This document shows, piece by piece, positions 45,301-58,246 of a stretch of 64,000 bases of DNA (the stretch's first letter is position 1; every line of letters begins with the position of its first letter). The DNA is from Erigeron canadensis. Lineage: Eukaryota > Streptophyta > Magnoliopsida > Asterales > Asteraceae. The notes beneath the pieces are model-generated. The model was not told where the DNA came from and did not search any database. It saw nothing but the letters and a program-made list of their open reading frames with translations. The stretch is taken from contig NC_057769.1 of the NCBI RefSeq assembly GCF_010389155.1, positions 20,956,735 through 21,020,734 on the forward strand, read 5' to 3'. The translations under genes and the position numbers were made by a program.

Positions 45301-48131
45301 ATAACCGTTTATGCCACAGCCAGTTGGTGTCCTCATCAGCCTTGACATAGAAACAATGCTCTTTTGGAGTAGGCTCCATGTTCATGATGTACACATTCCC
45401 TTTTCTTGGTGCAATCATTACTACCTTCCAATCCTTGTTAAAAACAGTGCCTTGAGCAATGTCGAACAGTACCCTATATCCATCATCACAAAGTTGACTG
45501 ACACTTATCAGGTTATATTTCAAACCATTTACAAATGCAACCTTAGTGAATTGAATCTGCCCATTGTCAACAACACCATATCCTTCAGTTTTCCCACTTC
45601 CATCATTACCAAATGTCACTGCAGGTCCATCGCATGCAGTGAACTCTTCCAGCAGGGCTTACATCCGGTCATAGTCCGGCCAGCTGCGCTGTCCAGATAC
45701 CAAATATTTTTGTTTCGATCGCCCTGCATACCAAGTAAGTGATCAGTTATTTTTGTGAACCCATCTTTTCTTGATGGGTCCACTGGACTTCTTCTGAGAA
45801 GTCCCATGTGCTTGACTGGGTGTTGAACTGGATGAGGAAACTGGAGGGTTCTCTCCAGTTTCTGGAGTAAAAACAATTGGTTTTAGTGGAGCATTGACCT
45901 CCTTTTTCTTTTCGATGTATGCTCCTTTCTGAGCAGATTGTTTTATCTTTTGTTTTTGAGGAGGAGTTTTGACAATTTGTTTTTCAACAGAAGAGGATGC
46001 ACCTCCTTCCAAATTTTTAATTCTGGCAGTACAACTTTGTACCTGCCTTGACAAATTTTGGAGTTGATTTTCCATTTTAACCAAAATGTCTTTTTCTTCA
46101 GGCTGCTGGCCTTTGGACTTTGGCACAGCGGGGGTTTTAGTCTTTAGAGTAGAGGACTCACTCGACTTATGAGGTAAAGGATTGTCACCAGTTCCTTTTA
46201 ACTGGAGCTTTAGCCTTCTTGGCTCCAGTTTTGACCTCAACAGGGTTGGTCTTATTGATTCAGATTTGAGTGTGTCAGAAGAATCATAAGGAGTTTCGAT
46301 TCTGACAGATTCTGGCAATTGGTGAATTATGGGTAAAACAGCGGCCATCTGAAGATCACCAGATTTCCAGGCAGTTTTTTGAGCATCAATGGTTTTAGAA
46401 AAAGCGTCATAATTTTGCCAGATGCTTGTACCCAAGATTGATAACCATATGTTCCTTTTCAAGATCAAGTTTTAGTTTTTGGTTATCTCTTTCTAATGCC
46501 TCATTTTTCAAATCTGACTCTTTAAGAGCCAACTGGACACTTTGCAAATCATTTACTTGACTTTTCATGTTGTTTAATTCATCCAAACTGTTTCTAAATA
46601 TCTTTCACAGTCAGTTCTCATGGTTTCAACAAATAATAAGTCATCATTCAATGATTCAGCAATATCCAGTTTCAATTCTGAATCAATTTCGATATCATAA
46701 TCCCTTACCTTCTTTAAGATGATATCAACCCATCTTCCAGACACAACATCATCTTTCACCACTGGTTGTTGACTCTCCAATGCCATGAAACACATATCTC
46801 TAATCTCTTCTTCATCATCAGATGAGTCATCAGAGAGTTCCCATTTCCCTTCAGTCTGAGCTATCATGCACCTGTTCTTTTCTTTCTCATTATTTTGATC
46901 AAGAGACATGAGAGCAATCTGGGCCTTAAGTTTCTTGTATTTGGCCTTATAGTCATCAGTTTTAACAAAGTTTGGGACAATAGGACCAGTTTGGTTGTTC
47001 ATTTGACTAGATCTGCATTCCTTCATGAAATGGCCTTTCTTACCACATTTGTAGCAGGTAAGATTAGCCTTATCCATAGAAATGAACTGGAAGCATTATT
47101 GGACCCATTAAATCGATTAGATTTATGCTTAAACCTATTAAAGGTTTTAGCAATCATGGCTACCAGATCATCATCGTCAGTTTCTCACAACCATCACTGA
47201 GATTAGAGTCAGGCCAGAGTTCAAAAGGTGTTTAACATTTCCTTCACAGAATGTGACTGGACATTCTCATTAGACATTAAAGCAGCACAAGGTTGCCCGG
47301 AAAAATTGGCAGCCTTGGAACTCTGAGCATGGTTTAAAGCATCTTGCTCAGCCAGCAATCTTGCAGCATCGTTATCTTCAGTGAATCTGAAGGCTCCATA
47401 AAGGGAAGCAAGGGTATGGCTGTGCAAGGTCTTTCCTTGTCTTAAGACAAGAACCATGTGTGCCCATTTGGATGGCAAAACATCACAGAATTTTTCAAGA
47501 AGAATATCCTTATCCTTCTCCACTCCCAAGCCTCTAAGTTGATTAATTAGGCCGGTAAATCTGGTATAAGTACCAGTTAAACTTTCATGGGAAGAGCAAA
47601 GAAGGATTCATACTTCTTGTTGAGAGCAACCTTTCTAGTGACAATGGTGTCATTTCCTCCTTCAAACTGGAGAACTAATTCATCCCACATAGATTTTGCA
47701 CATGGAAATAGCACAAGAGTAGGAATTAGTTCCTCAGGTATAGCAGAAAGAATCATGTTTTTAGTTTGGTATCAAGATCAACAATCTGCGATCCCATTGA
47801 CCAATGTTCCTCAGATTTTCCCTGGTGCCTCTTCTCCAGTGGGGTCGAGAAGAGGGCTAACACCACTGGACATGGGTATATATGGTCCATCCTTAAGGAT
47901 TTTCAACATATACCTCTCTATCCCACCAAAATGCAAGAGCATTCTAGCCTTCCATGTACAAATGTCTCACCATTCCCATCGAATTTGGGAACAGGAGAGT
48001 TGGAGTAATGTACATGAACGTGGTTAGCCCCAGGAGGTAGGAGGAGGAGGAGGAGGGTTAGTATTTAAAGGAGTAGCAATATTAGGATTAGATTCATTTG
48101 GACCATAACCATTCTCACCTTCAGCAGCCAT
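42386..48131 (-). pseudogene. gag-pol: gag-pol of C3, first copy (frameshifted)
   Basis: Full Copia polyprotein region. The gag start ATG is at 48131 (MAAEGE, as in C3b). The gag N-terminal half is broken by many indels (47530-48131). The zinc knuckle [14 protein letters not shown] lies near 47030. The gag end WVHKN is followed by the GT...AG segment 45724-45760. Pol has protease [14 protein letters not shown]-pre-integrase [11 protein letters not shown], integrase ([28 protein letters not shown]), RT with YVDD at 43318-43329, and RNase H ending at the TAA at 42386-42388. Lesions are single-base indels, e.g. near 42658, 44577, 44693, 45653 and 46191, which C3b lacks. Confidence 0.85.
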
Positions 48132-48173
48132 CGAACAAACTCAGGTTATAGAATGAAACAATTCAAACTGCCT

Positions 48174-48185
48174 GCTCTGATACCA
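48174..48185 (-). other. Primer-binding site of C3 (first copy)
   Basis: Minus strand TGGTATCAGAGC, two bases inside the LTR. Confidence 0.85.
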
Positions 48186-48187
48186 CT

Positions 48188-49141
48188 TGTAAGTCCCAAC
48201 TATTACTAGATGGGGGCTGAAGAGACACCTCTATGTCGATGGTGAGTGAACTTTGCAACACGATCAATTAATCTGGAAGTGACCAGTTTAGATTGATCGT
48301 GTTACCAGGTTAGCTGGAGTTACAGAATAAATAAGTGCAATACATATAAAATGACGAGTATATAAACTGGTGAGACAAATATGTAATTTTCAAGTGTATT
48401 TTATTATTACTTGTTCAAATAAAATACAAGGTTGTTGCGGAACCAGATAATACAAGATGTAATATCCTAACAACCATTGAATTACAATTGATCTAAAACT
48501 TGGAAATTCTCCTTAACAATCGAACACTTAGAGTTGTGAAATGTTCCTTTTTACGATTGAGAGAATATTGAATTTCACAAGCACCAATATTGCAGAAATA
48601 TGTATTTGCAAAGTTATTGAAACAGCTTGTGCAAGGACCTATATTATAGTCGAAGATTGAGCATGGGGATCTCAACTTCGATGTACAATATGGTTGACAG
48701 CACACAAAAGTATTGTTTAAATAATCCTTTGTGTGTGTTAAATAAAGTAAGACAAAAGGTTACTGTATTCAACACACTCTACATCTTTGTATCTTTATCC
48801 AAAGACAAATATTGTCCGGTTAAAAAGGATGTAAAGTAAAAAGGTCCTCCTCGTAATCAGTGTAAAGCTTTGTAAGAGCATTTACACTGGAGGATTCTCC
48901 AGGATTGATCTGGTAAGATTGTCAACTGGGCTTCGCTGCCATTGCAAATCTCTATCTTCCATTTGTTGTCTTTGACTTCAACTGAGAGGTTCTTCAGATT
49001 CTAGTCGTCTGATCTCAACTGGAGGGAGTCATCAGTTGCTAAACCTGTACAATGCAACTGGACTTCTAATATTTCGGACATTTCCTCATGCTCTCCAGAT
49101 GTCACTGGAGAGCTCCAGTTTAGTTAAAACTGGACCTAACA
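48188..49141 (-). repeat. 5' LTR of C3a (inner, next to the gap)
   Basis: Same LTR family as 36735-37689 but with many scattered indels (e.g. GTGTTACCAGG near 48300, a scrambled stretch near 48570). It ends GGACCTAACA, followed by TG and the N run. The indel pattern suggests low-quality sequence at a contig end. Confidence 0.85.
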
Positions 49142-49143
49142 TG

Positions 49144-49243
49144 NNNNNNNNNNNNNNNNNNNNNNNNNNNNNNNNNNNNNNNNNNNNNNNNNNNNNNNNN
49201 NNNNNNNNNNNNNNNNNNNNNNNNNNNNNNNNNNNNNNNNNNN
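49144..49243. other. Assembly gap, 100 N
   Basis: Exactly 100 N, the usual placeholder for a gap of unknown size. It joins an LTR end plus TG on the left to an LTR lacking its first three bases on the right. Confidence 0.99.
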
Positions 49244-50177
49244 AAGTCCCAACTATTACTAGATGGGTGCTGAAGACACCTCTATGTCGATGGTGAGTGA
49301 ACTTTGCAACACGATCAATTAATCTGGAAGTGACCAGTTTAGATTGATCGTGTACCAGGTTAGCTGGAGTTAAATAATAAATAATGCAATAATATAATGA
49401 CGAGTATATAACTGGTGAGACAATATGTAATTTTCAAGTATTTTATTTATTACTTGTTCAAATAAAATACAGGTTGTTGCGGAACCAAGATATACAAGAA
49501 TGTAAATATCCTAACAACCCATGAATTACAATTGATCTAAACTTGGAAATTCTCCTTAACAATCGAAACACTTAGAGTTGTGAAATGTTCCTTTTTACGA
49601 TTGAGAGAATATTGCACAAGTTCACCAATATTGCAGAATATATATTTGCAAAGTTATTGAAACAGCTTGTGCAAGGACCTCTATTTATAGTCGAAGATTG
49701 AGCATGGGGATCTCAACTTCGATGTACAAATATGGTTGACAGCACACAAAAGTATTGTTTAAATAATCCTTTGTGTGTTAAATAAAGTAAGACAAAAGGT
49801 TACTTTATTCAACCACTCTACATCTTTGTATCTTTATCCAAAGACAATATCATTGTCCGGTTAAAAGGATGTAAAAAAAAGTCCTCCTCGTAATCAGTGT
49901 AAAGCTTTGTAAGAGCATTTACACTGGAGGATTCTCCAGTTGATTGATCTGGTAGATTGTCAACTGGGCTTCGCTGCCATTGCCAATCTCTATCTTCCAT
50001 TTGTTGTCTTTGACTTCAACTGGAAGGTCTTCAGATTCTAGTCGTCTGATCTCAACTGGAGAAAGTCATCAGTTGCTAAACCTGTACAATGCAACTGGAC
50101 TTCTAATATTTCGGACAATTCCTCATGCTCTCCAGATGTCACTGGAGAGCTCCAGTTTAGTTAAACTGGACCTAACA
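49244..50177 (-). repeat. 3' LTR of C3b (inner, starts at the gap)
   Basis: Starts AAGTCCCAAC, three bases into the LTR, and ends CCTAACA. Shorter than the outer LTRs because of small deletions, again most of them close to the gap. Confidence 0.87.
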
Positions 50178-50188
50178 AATTCCCCCTA
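50178..50188 (-). other. Polypurine tract of C3b
   Basis: Minus strand AGGGGGAATTT directly upstream of the LTR; same as at 37690. Confidence 0.8.
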
Positions 50189-50452
50189 ATTGTCCTGAAA
50201 TATTGTCAAGTATTTTCAAACTTGTTTCTATACAAGTTTAAGTTTGAAATACTTGAATTTGATAAACCTATTAAGTTTCCAAGACATTTTTATAGATCAT
50301 CAAATGTCTTGGATTTTGTTTTAAGTGTTTGTAGATCTTATCAGATATCTTACTTGTAGGTTACAATCTGGCAACTTGTATATACATACAATTTCAAATA
50401 AATTACAAGAGAGTACACAAAATTACAAGCAGATAATAGTTAGAAGGAAAAC

Positions 50453-53400
50453 TTAAACAGATGGCCCTTCGCCAGTTTTCCTTCTCTTTGAGACTGATGA
50501 AATCGGCTGAGTATCCTCAGGATCAAGGCCTAATCTTTCTTCAATGTTTTCCTTGAACTTGATGAGATTTTGCAATACATACTCCCAGCCTCTTTCAACT
50601 TTATTCTTCCTCTGCCTCCCCTCCACAGCCTCAACATCTCAACATGCTCGGAATGACCATACTGATTGACATCCGGGTTCTCAGTAGTCCTTTTAGGTCC
50701 ACCAAAGTATTGTACCTCAACAACAAAATGCTTGGCACCAGGCTTAATTGAAACCTTAACATCAGTAATCCTGCCTCTATTGTGCCTTCGACGCTGTACA
50801 TCTGACAAATATGTGCGAGCTTCAGATTCATTTGTCAGTTTGATTTTGCTCGTGCTCAGCTTTTGTGTAGCAGCTCGAATATCATCAGTTGTGGGTTCAG
50901 ATGGTTCTACCCAAGTCCTCAGATTTGCATCTCTTGGTAAGGCCTTTTGTTTTCTTCCTTTGGACTTGGGTGGATTCAACACTTTGGTGACCGCCTTTTT
51001 GACCTGCTCAGTTCTCTTGAGAATCCCTTCAGATCTGATCTCTCTGGCCTTTTCCACCGATACATTCAAACACTTTGCATCCAGTTCAGCCTCATCATCC
51101 TGGTAGTGTTTGTCCAGTTCCACTTCAAGCATCTCCTTCAGTGCATTGACTATTCTTGGATCTTCTTTGATCTTCTTGTATTCAACAAGTGTCAAGCCAA
51201 GGAGTTGAGCATCAGTGATATCAACAAGAGGGGTTGGAAGATTTTTTCTTGATTCAAACTGGTTCGCCTTCATTTGTTTCTTCCTTTCCTTGACCAGGTA
51301 TCCCACTCTTGCTAACTTCTGGCTCTCGCTTTCAGTAACTGGAGGCAACAAATCGACATTGCCAGTTTCCAACATTGGTGCATCGGTGGCTGGTTCCAAA
51401 GATTCATCAGCAATGGCCTTTCCCTTGTCAACACTCCCTACCACCACATCATCAAACACCTCAAACCCTTGCTCACCAGCCTCAGTACTGGTAGCCACCA
51501 CAATCTCCTTCCCTTTACTTGAAGTCTTCACAAGAGTGTGAGGGCATGTACCGACCTTTCCCCCTTGGCAGCATCTAGTCCCTGCCTGATGGCTTCAAAA
51601 TCAGCATGACTAGAGGGCAGCGATCTAGAGGCTGCCATGATTGCATTGTCTTACACTCTTTGAAGACTCCACAAAGCATGCGAACTGTCCTCCAAAGATG
51701 ATTTATCTCTTGAGACTGAGTCATTACATTTCCACTTGTCTGCTCTTGACTCTTTAAAATTTGTTTGAGAATGGAGAGATCATCTGAAGAGAGCCCAGTT
51801 GCAGGGACTTCCTGAGCACTGTCAGGCTCAACCGCCCTTCCTTTGCCAACTTCAGTGGTCAGATCAGATATGGCAGTTGAATGTTCAGACACTTTGCTAG
51901 CCAGCGTATCCAGACTGCACCTCAACCGATCAATCTCAGATGTAATTGGAGTGAGATCGACCTGGGGCACTGCAATCTTGGTGATCTCAGATATCACCTT
52001 TTCTATCAAGTTACTCTCACTGGCAGCCAAAGTTTCTTCGATCTTGAGACCCACTGAAGAGGCCAACCGACTCCCAAGCTCTGTCACATCTAGGCCAGGT
52101 TTGCTACACAGCTCTTGCACCTGCCTTTCCAGATTCTTAATATCAACCTCTGAAGATCTGACAGTATTGTTCAGCAGGTTGGATATTGAGGATGTGACTC
52201 CAGATTGAGTCAGTGCGAATGCCTCCCTTAAAGATATTGCCAATTGATTGGAGGATTCCACTAACTCGTTCAGCTTGCCAAACACCAAGTCCTCATTAGC
52301 AGAGAACTTGTTAATCCCCAGGTCAACCACTTTAATATTTTGCAGATGATCCTTGTGGTACCTGGAGAGGGACTTGGTGTTCTTCTCCAGTGTCTTTTGA
52401 ATCTCTTCCACCCTCGCAAGAAGGTTCGAGAGATCGGTTTGAAAAGACACGAACTGGCTGTCCAATGACGGAGGAGAAGGTGTCACTGGACCAGCTGAAA
52501 AAGCTACAGGTGCAACTGGACGAGGTATGACAATATCTGGTTCTCCAGTTGCAGTAGCATCAGTAGATAGAAGAGGAGGGTTGTAGAAATGAAAGAAGAG
52601 ATTCAATGTGTCGTTCATGCTGAGAATGCTCAGGTGTGAACGACGGCGACGGTGGGTTAGGATGTGTCTATTTCTAGGCACACCCATAGAAGAAGGTGAT
52701 TGGCGAGAGGTGAATATTGGAGGTATTTCTAAGCTTTGTACATGAGTTGGGGAAACTGAAACATGTGGTTCTTGGGGTTGACCAAGGAGAGAAGGGAGCT
52801 GATCAAGTATAGTTGCATCAGCCATCTCCTGGTCAGATTCTGTCTCAGATGAGTCCGAAGACTCAAGCTGAAACACACCCTCATTTATGCCAAGATCCAT
52901 AAATGTTGGGGGTGGCTGAACAAGTTGTTCAGACTCCTGATGACCAGTTTGAGTTGCCTCAATGGTATCATCAGTTCTGGGATCCGTTGCCGAAGCATCT
53001 TCTCCCTGGACAGAGGTGACTGGTGCCTCAACTACAACTGCTCTATCCTCAGTTGCAATATCACTGGCAGTGGCTTCAGAGACCACAGTCACAGATTGTG
53101 ACTGGTCAGGTGCAGCGAGTCCAGATCTTGATCTCCTGCTCTTGGAAGATCTTCTAGCTTTAGGAACTGCCTGAACTCCTGCTTCTGCCACAGTTACCGC
53201 TTCTGTAGGCAAACCGGTGGGTCCCTCATTATTTTGAGGCCCGCCCAGTTGCCTTTCTGACTCACCAGATTGTGGTGCATCAGTTCGAGAGAATGCAAAA
53301 ATCATTCTCGGGGACATCTGGACTTCATCAGAAGTGGACACCAGGTTGTCCAGATTCCTTAACAGTTCTGGCACAGAGAACGAGGATTGCGTGTTGTTGT

Positions 53401-54178
53401 ACTCGTCTCTGCCCAGAATCTGAATAAAACAAAGGGACAGAAACCTTGAAAAGGGAACACAAGGACCCCTGTTACCCTTCAACTTGAATACCAGGCTTCT
53501 GAACAAAATGCCTGCAAAATCCACCCTCAGCCCATTCCAAAGGCAGTACGCCATTTCTGCCTGGAAGGAGTTTATCTGGTCCAATCCACCAGAACTCCCT
53601 CCCAAACTTTCCACCAAGTGGACCATAAAGAACTTCCAGGATGGTGAAAGCCCCTTCATTGTAATGGACCCCTTGGTCTTCAACACATCCCCCTCCACCA
53701 TCTCCTTATTTCCCATATCAAGGAAGACCTGGCGGAAATTGATATTGGAGGAAATCACCACTGGAGTTTCATTATGTCTCCAGTAGTTGAGGTTAAGGGC
53801 TTCCCTCAACGTTCCAGTGGTGATGGTACACGGTACTGACCCATCCTTTAGAGAAAAGGAGATGGATGAGCAGTCCTCAGAAAGAGAGGCAGTGTACCAG
53901 AACTCACACAAGTAATCATGGAATAGCTTGTGTGGATTCAAAGAGAAGGCATCGCTGAGGGGAGAAATCCGAAGAAAGGATTGGATTCTCCCGATAAGAG
54001 AGTCAGCGGCCTGGAGCCCTTGAAGAGATGCCATTGGATTATTTGGATTTAGTTTAATAAGCTTAGAGCTTATGGGAGCACCAGTGGCACGAATAACATT
54101 TTGTGATGGAATGTACTCAGCAGTGAGTAGATTCACATCACGAGAACGAGATGAAGAAGAAGAAGATTTAGGAGCCAT
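50453..54178 (-). CDS. Extra ORF of C3 (second copy), about 1,240 codons with one frameshift region and a C-terminal slip
   Basis: Opens at ATG 54178 and runs 867 codons to a frame break near 51620, where this copy lacks one G present in the first copy (GGCAGCG versus GGCAGGCG). A second single-base loss follows near 51544. The downstream frame runs to 50530, and another slip near 50600 leads to the natural C-terminal tail ending with TAA at 50453-50455. N-terminal third: conserved globular block with FLRISPLSDAFSLNPHKLFH and EFWYTASL. Middle: basic cluster, acidic patch, Pro-rich linker. Then coiled coil (about residues 560-720) and a Lys-rich C-terminal region. No zinc finger, catalytic motif or membrane span seen. 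It sits in the Sirevirus env-like position behind its own TATA box. Function unknown; possibly captured host sequence. Confidence 0.75.
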
Positions 54179-54191
54179 TTGTGAATTTTGA

Positions 54192-54640
54192 TTTAGGGTT
54201 TTGGACTTAAAGAAGAAAGAGAGAAAAGGATCTCGAATTGTGAATGATTGAAAGAGTAAATGAAGGAATTTTGAGAGAAGTAAATGAGACGGAAAATGGT
54301 GGGGGTATATATAGGCAGTAAAATATTGCCAAAATATATACGAAAAGATATTTTAGTCTCCAAAATTTGAAATAATTTGTAAAAAGTTATTTTCCAAAAT
54401 TTTGAGAATTCAAAAATATTTAATACTTCCCATCAAGCATTTAATGCTACGACGGCTGGTATTCCCACTCTCCCCACTAACTTCACCAATACCCATAAAA
54501 AGTGCAGTACATTTCAGCAAAAGTCTTGACACGTAAGACATGTCAGGTGACGTTCGTGAGTGCGAGGTTAGCACTCGAGTAACATCACGTGTCACAAGTA
54601 TCCACCAAGTAAAACACAACGTTATGAAATCTGGCTGACC
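54192..54640 (-). promoter_or_regulatory. Internal promoter of the C3 extra ORF (second copy)
   Basis: Same elements as in the first copy: AAAACCCTAAATC just upstream of the ATG, TATATATA at 54306-54313, and an ACGT-core cluster including CACGTGTC at about 54530-54625. Confidence 0.55.
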
Positions 54641-54795
54641 ACCATTTTGAGACAAGACCAAACTAGCAACCAAAAGAAAATTTAGATGCCAGTTTCAACT
54701 GATGACTTCAGTTTCATTTTTCAATAATTTATTTGAAAAATATTTGAGTCTTTTTCCCCCTAAAAATGTGATCCATTTGATCATGACTAGTCTTT

Positions 54796-54817
54796 GAGTA
54801 CATCAAGGCGTTCAATC
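54796..54817 (-). promoter_or_regulatory. Conserved post-pol motif (C3b)
   Basis: Same as 42311-42332. Confidence 0.5.
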
Positions 54818-54850
54818 TCCAACCAATCAAGGATCACCTGGACCATCCTC

Positions 54851-54871
54851 AACTGAAGGGCCTCTTCAGTT
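54851..54871 (-). other. Hairpin overlapping the C3b pol stop codon
   Basis: Perfect 8-bp stem with a 5-nt loop, as at 42366-42386. Confidence 0.6.
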
Positions 54872-57800
54872 TAATGAGGATTTAACATACCCAGTTCACT
54901 GATGAGATGTTTAAAAGTCTTTTCATCAAGAGGTTTGTAAAAACATCAGCTAACTGTTTATCAGTGGGGATGAAATGTATTTCAATATCTCCTTTCATAA
55001 CATGATCACGAATGAAGTGATACCTGATATCAATATGCTTTGTCTTTGAGTGCATCACTGGGTTGTGAGATATAGCAATAGCACTGGTGTTGTCACAAAA
55101 GATTGGGGTTCTTGTGAATTTCATGCCATAATCAAGTAACTGGTTTTTGATCCAGAGAATCTGGGCACAGCAACTGGCCGCAGAAATGTATTCTGCCTCA
55201 GCAGTAGACATTGAGACTGAAGTCTGCTTCTTACTGGTCCAACTCACCAGTTTTCCCCCTAGGAAATGACATCCACCAGTTGTGGATTTTCTATCAATCT
55301 TACAACCTGCATGGTCAGAATCTGAATAACCCATTAGATCTAACCCTGAGCCTTTGGGATACCAAAGACCAAGGCTAGGGCACCCTTTCAGGTACCTGAA
55401 AATGCGTTTAACAGCATGCAGTGTGATTCTTTTGGATTTGCCTGAAATCTGGCACATAAACATGTTGCAAACATTATATCTGGTCGACTGGCAGTTAGAT
55501 ACATCAGTGAACCAACCATTCCACGATATTCTTTTTGGTCCACTGGTTTTCCATTTGGGTCAGAGTCCAAATTTAATGGAGCTGAAATAGGTGTGGTTTT
55601 TGATGGGATTGAATCAAATTTGTATTTTCTCAACAAATCTCTGACATATTTTTCTTGGTTAATAAAGATACCATCCATGGTTTGTTTGATTTGTAAACCT
55701 AAGAAAAATGTTAATTCACCCATTAAACTCATCTCATATTCTTGAGACATAATTTTCGAAAACCTTTTACACATTCCATCATTAGTTGACCCAAATATAA
55801 TATCATCAACATAAATTTGTACCAGCAAGATATTACCCTTTTCTTTCAAGATGAACAAGGTATTATCAATTGCACCTCTTTGAAAACCATTTTTGAGAAG
55901 ATGTTTAGTTAGAGTGTCATACCAGGCTCTAGGGGCTTGTCGAAGACCATACAAAGCTTTGTTCAGTCTATATACCCAATGTGGATGCTTTTCATCATGA
56001 AGCCTGGAGTCTGCGTAACATACACTTCTTCTTCCAATGTGCCATTCAGAAACGCACTTTTTACATCCATCTGGAAAACCTTGAATTGCAAGTGAGCAGC
56101 ATAAGCCAAGAAAATTCTGATGGCTTCAAGTCTTGCAACTGGAGCAAAAGTTTCATCGAAATCAACACCTTCTGCTTGACAATAACCCTTGGCAACTAAT
56201 CTAGCTTTGTTTCTGACAACGTTGCCATCTTCATCCATCTTGTTCCGGTAGACCCACCTCGTTCCAATGGGTTCTCTCTTTAACCCTGGAGGACAAGGAA
56301 CAAGCTCCCAAACATTGTTCCTTTCGAACTGGTTGAGTTCTTCTTGCATAGCTTCAACCCAGCTTGGATCTGCCATAGCCTCGTCAATCTTCTTCGGTTC
56401 AATTAGTGATAAGAAGGTGACGTTCAAGCATTGATCACTTGTGGCTCTTCTAGTCTGAACCCCACTATCTGGATTGCCAATAATCTGCTCAATGGGATGA
56501 GCAGCAGTCCATTTAGTGTATTGACTAGGTTGGTATAATACAACATCAGTGCAAGACACCTGACGATCTCCAACTGTTGCAGCAACAGGAGGAGAATCAG
56601 TCCAAACTACTTCAACTTCATCATTAGTGTCAACTGAAGAGTTAACATGATTATCTTCAAACAAAGGTATCTCTTGAAGAACTGGAGAAGCTTGAACTGG
56701 TTCTGATGTTGTTGTGGCACGCACATCAGATCCAATTACCAATTTTTCAGGTAGGTTAAAACTGATAGAAGGATAGAATGAGGTGTCACAGAAGTTCTTT
56801 TCCTTAACTGGTTCCAAGACTTGGTGTTTGGAAACATTTTCTGGTGTACTAACTGATTGATGAACCTGATCAGATACACCAAAATCAACTGGGACAACTG
56901 AAGATAAATCAAGGGTTGGTCTTTTGTTGATTGCTTCATTTGATTCATCGAACGTGACATGAATTGTCTCATGTACCTTTTGGAGTCTATAATTATAAAC
57001 TCTATAGGCTTTTCTAATATTTGAATACCCCACAAAGACACCTTCGTCAGCTTTTGCATCAAATTTTCCCAACTGACTGGAATCGTTTAAAATGTAAACT
57101 GGACAGCCAAATACATGGAAATATCCAACATTTGGCTTACGATTCCTGAGGACTTCATAGGCAGTCTTCCTATGTCTCTTGACATAAACTGACCGGTTTT
57201 GGGTGTGACACGCAGTTGCTACAGCTTCAGCCCAAAAACAGGTGGGAAGACCAGATTCAGATAACATACTTCTGGCAGCTTCAATCAATGTGCGATTCTT
57301 CCTTTCAACCACACCATTTTGTTCTGGAGAACGAGCTGACGAGAAGTTTTGAGAAACGCCAGTGTCAGTGCAAAATGTCTCCAATTCTTTATTCATGAAT
57401 TCTGTACCGTTATCACTTCGCAACTGACAAACTTTCTTGGTAAACTTGAGCTCAATTCGCTTGATGAGAGAGATAATTTCACCAGATGCATCACTCTTTG
57501 ATCTGATAAATATCACCCAACAAAATCTGGTGTATTCATCGACCACAACCAAAGTGTACCTTTTACCAGCTTTAGTTTGAACATTCACTGGACCAAAAAG
57601 GTCCATATGAAGCATGTGAAGAGGTTCAGTGATGCTGAAATTCTGTTTGGTCTTGAAACTGGCTCTTTTCTTTTTGCCCATTTCACACCCTGGACATGGC
57701 TTCTCCCTTTTAAAGGAAAACAAAGGTATCCCATCAACTAGTTGCTTTCTTGACAACTTGTTAATATTTTTGAAGTTAAGATGGGATAACCGTTTATGCC

Positions 57801-58209
57801 ACAGCCAGTTGGTGTCCTCATCAGCCTTGACATAGAAACAATGCTCTTTTGGAGTAGGCTCCATGTTCATGATGTACACATTCCCTTTTCTTGGTGCAAT
57901 CATTACTACCTTCCAATCCTTGTTAAAAACAGTGCCTTGAGCAATGTCGAACAGTACCCTATATCCATCATCACAAAGTTGACTGACACTTATCAGGTTA
58001 TATTTCAAACCATTTACAAATGCAACCTTAGTGAATTGAATCTGCCCATTGTCAACAACACCATATCCTTCAGTTTTCCCACTTCCATCATTACCAAATG
58101 TCACTGCAGGTCCATCGCATGCAGTGAACTCTTCCAGCAGGGGCTTACATCCGGTCATAGTCCGGCCAGCTGCGCTGTCCAGATACCAAATATTTTTGTT
58201 TCGATCGCC
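54871..58209 (-). CDS. pol: pol of C3b: protease, integrase, reverse transcriptase, RNase H
   Basis: Pol begins after the GT...AG segment ([15 protein letters not shown]). The protease uses DSA instead of DSG. GAG-pre-integrase [15 protein letters not shown] is followed by an integrase core with [16 protein letters not shown] and [13 protein letters not shown] (complete D-D-E). RT starts near 56390 ([20 protein letters not shown]), with YVDD at 55802-55813. RNase H has [20 protein letters not shown] and ends with TAA at 54871-54873. The open frame is broken by single-base indels near 55990 (TCATCATG versus TCATTTATG), near 55422 and near 54938, none of which occurs in C3a. Probably coding-competent apart from these. 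Confidence 0.85.
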
Positions 58210-58246
58210 CTGCATACCAAGTAAGTGATCAGTTATTTTTGTGAAC
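58210..58246 (-). other. GT...AG segment at the gag/pol boundary (C3b)
   Basis: 37 nt on the minus strand from GTTCAC after the gag Trp codon to TATGCAG before pol. It contains the gag TGA. Pol is in +1 relative to gag, and removal would fuse them in frame. The same 37 nt is at 45724-45760 in C3a. Confidence 0.5.

Larger units (their letters stand above)
36735..49141 (-). mobile_element. Sirevirus-like Copia element C3, first assembled copy (C3a)
   Basis: Minus-strand LTR-to-LTR unit. Left flank is TSD ATACT (36730-36734) in C1; the matching ATACT lies at 61647-61651, beyond the second copy. Reading right to left: LTR, primer-binding site, gag, pol, a promoter-like spacer, an extra ORF of about 1,240 codons, PPT, LTR. 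Differences from C3b are mainly single-base indels, densest towards the gap at 49144. One C3 insertion assembled twice is the simplest reading. Confidence 0.85.

Noticed and set aside
49036..49296. ORF running through the N gap
   Set aside because: A third of it is unknown bases; the flanks are LTR sequence.
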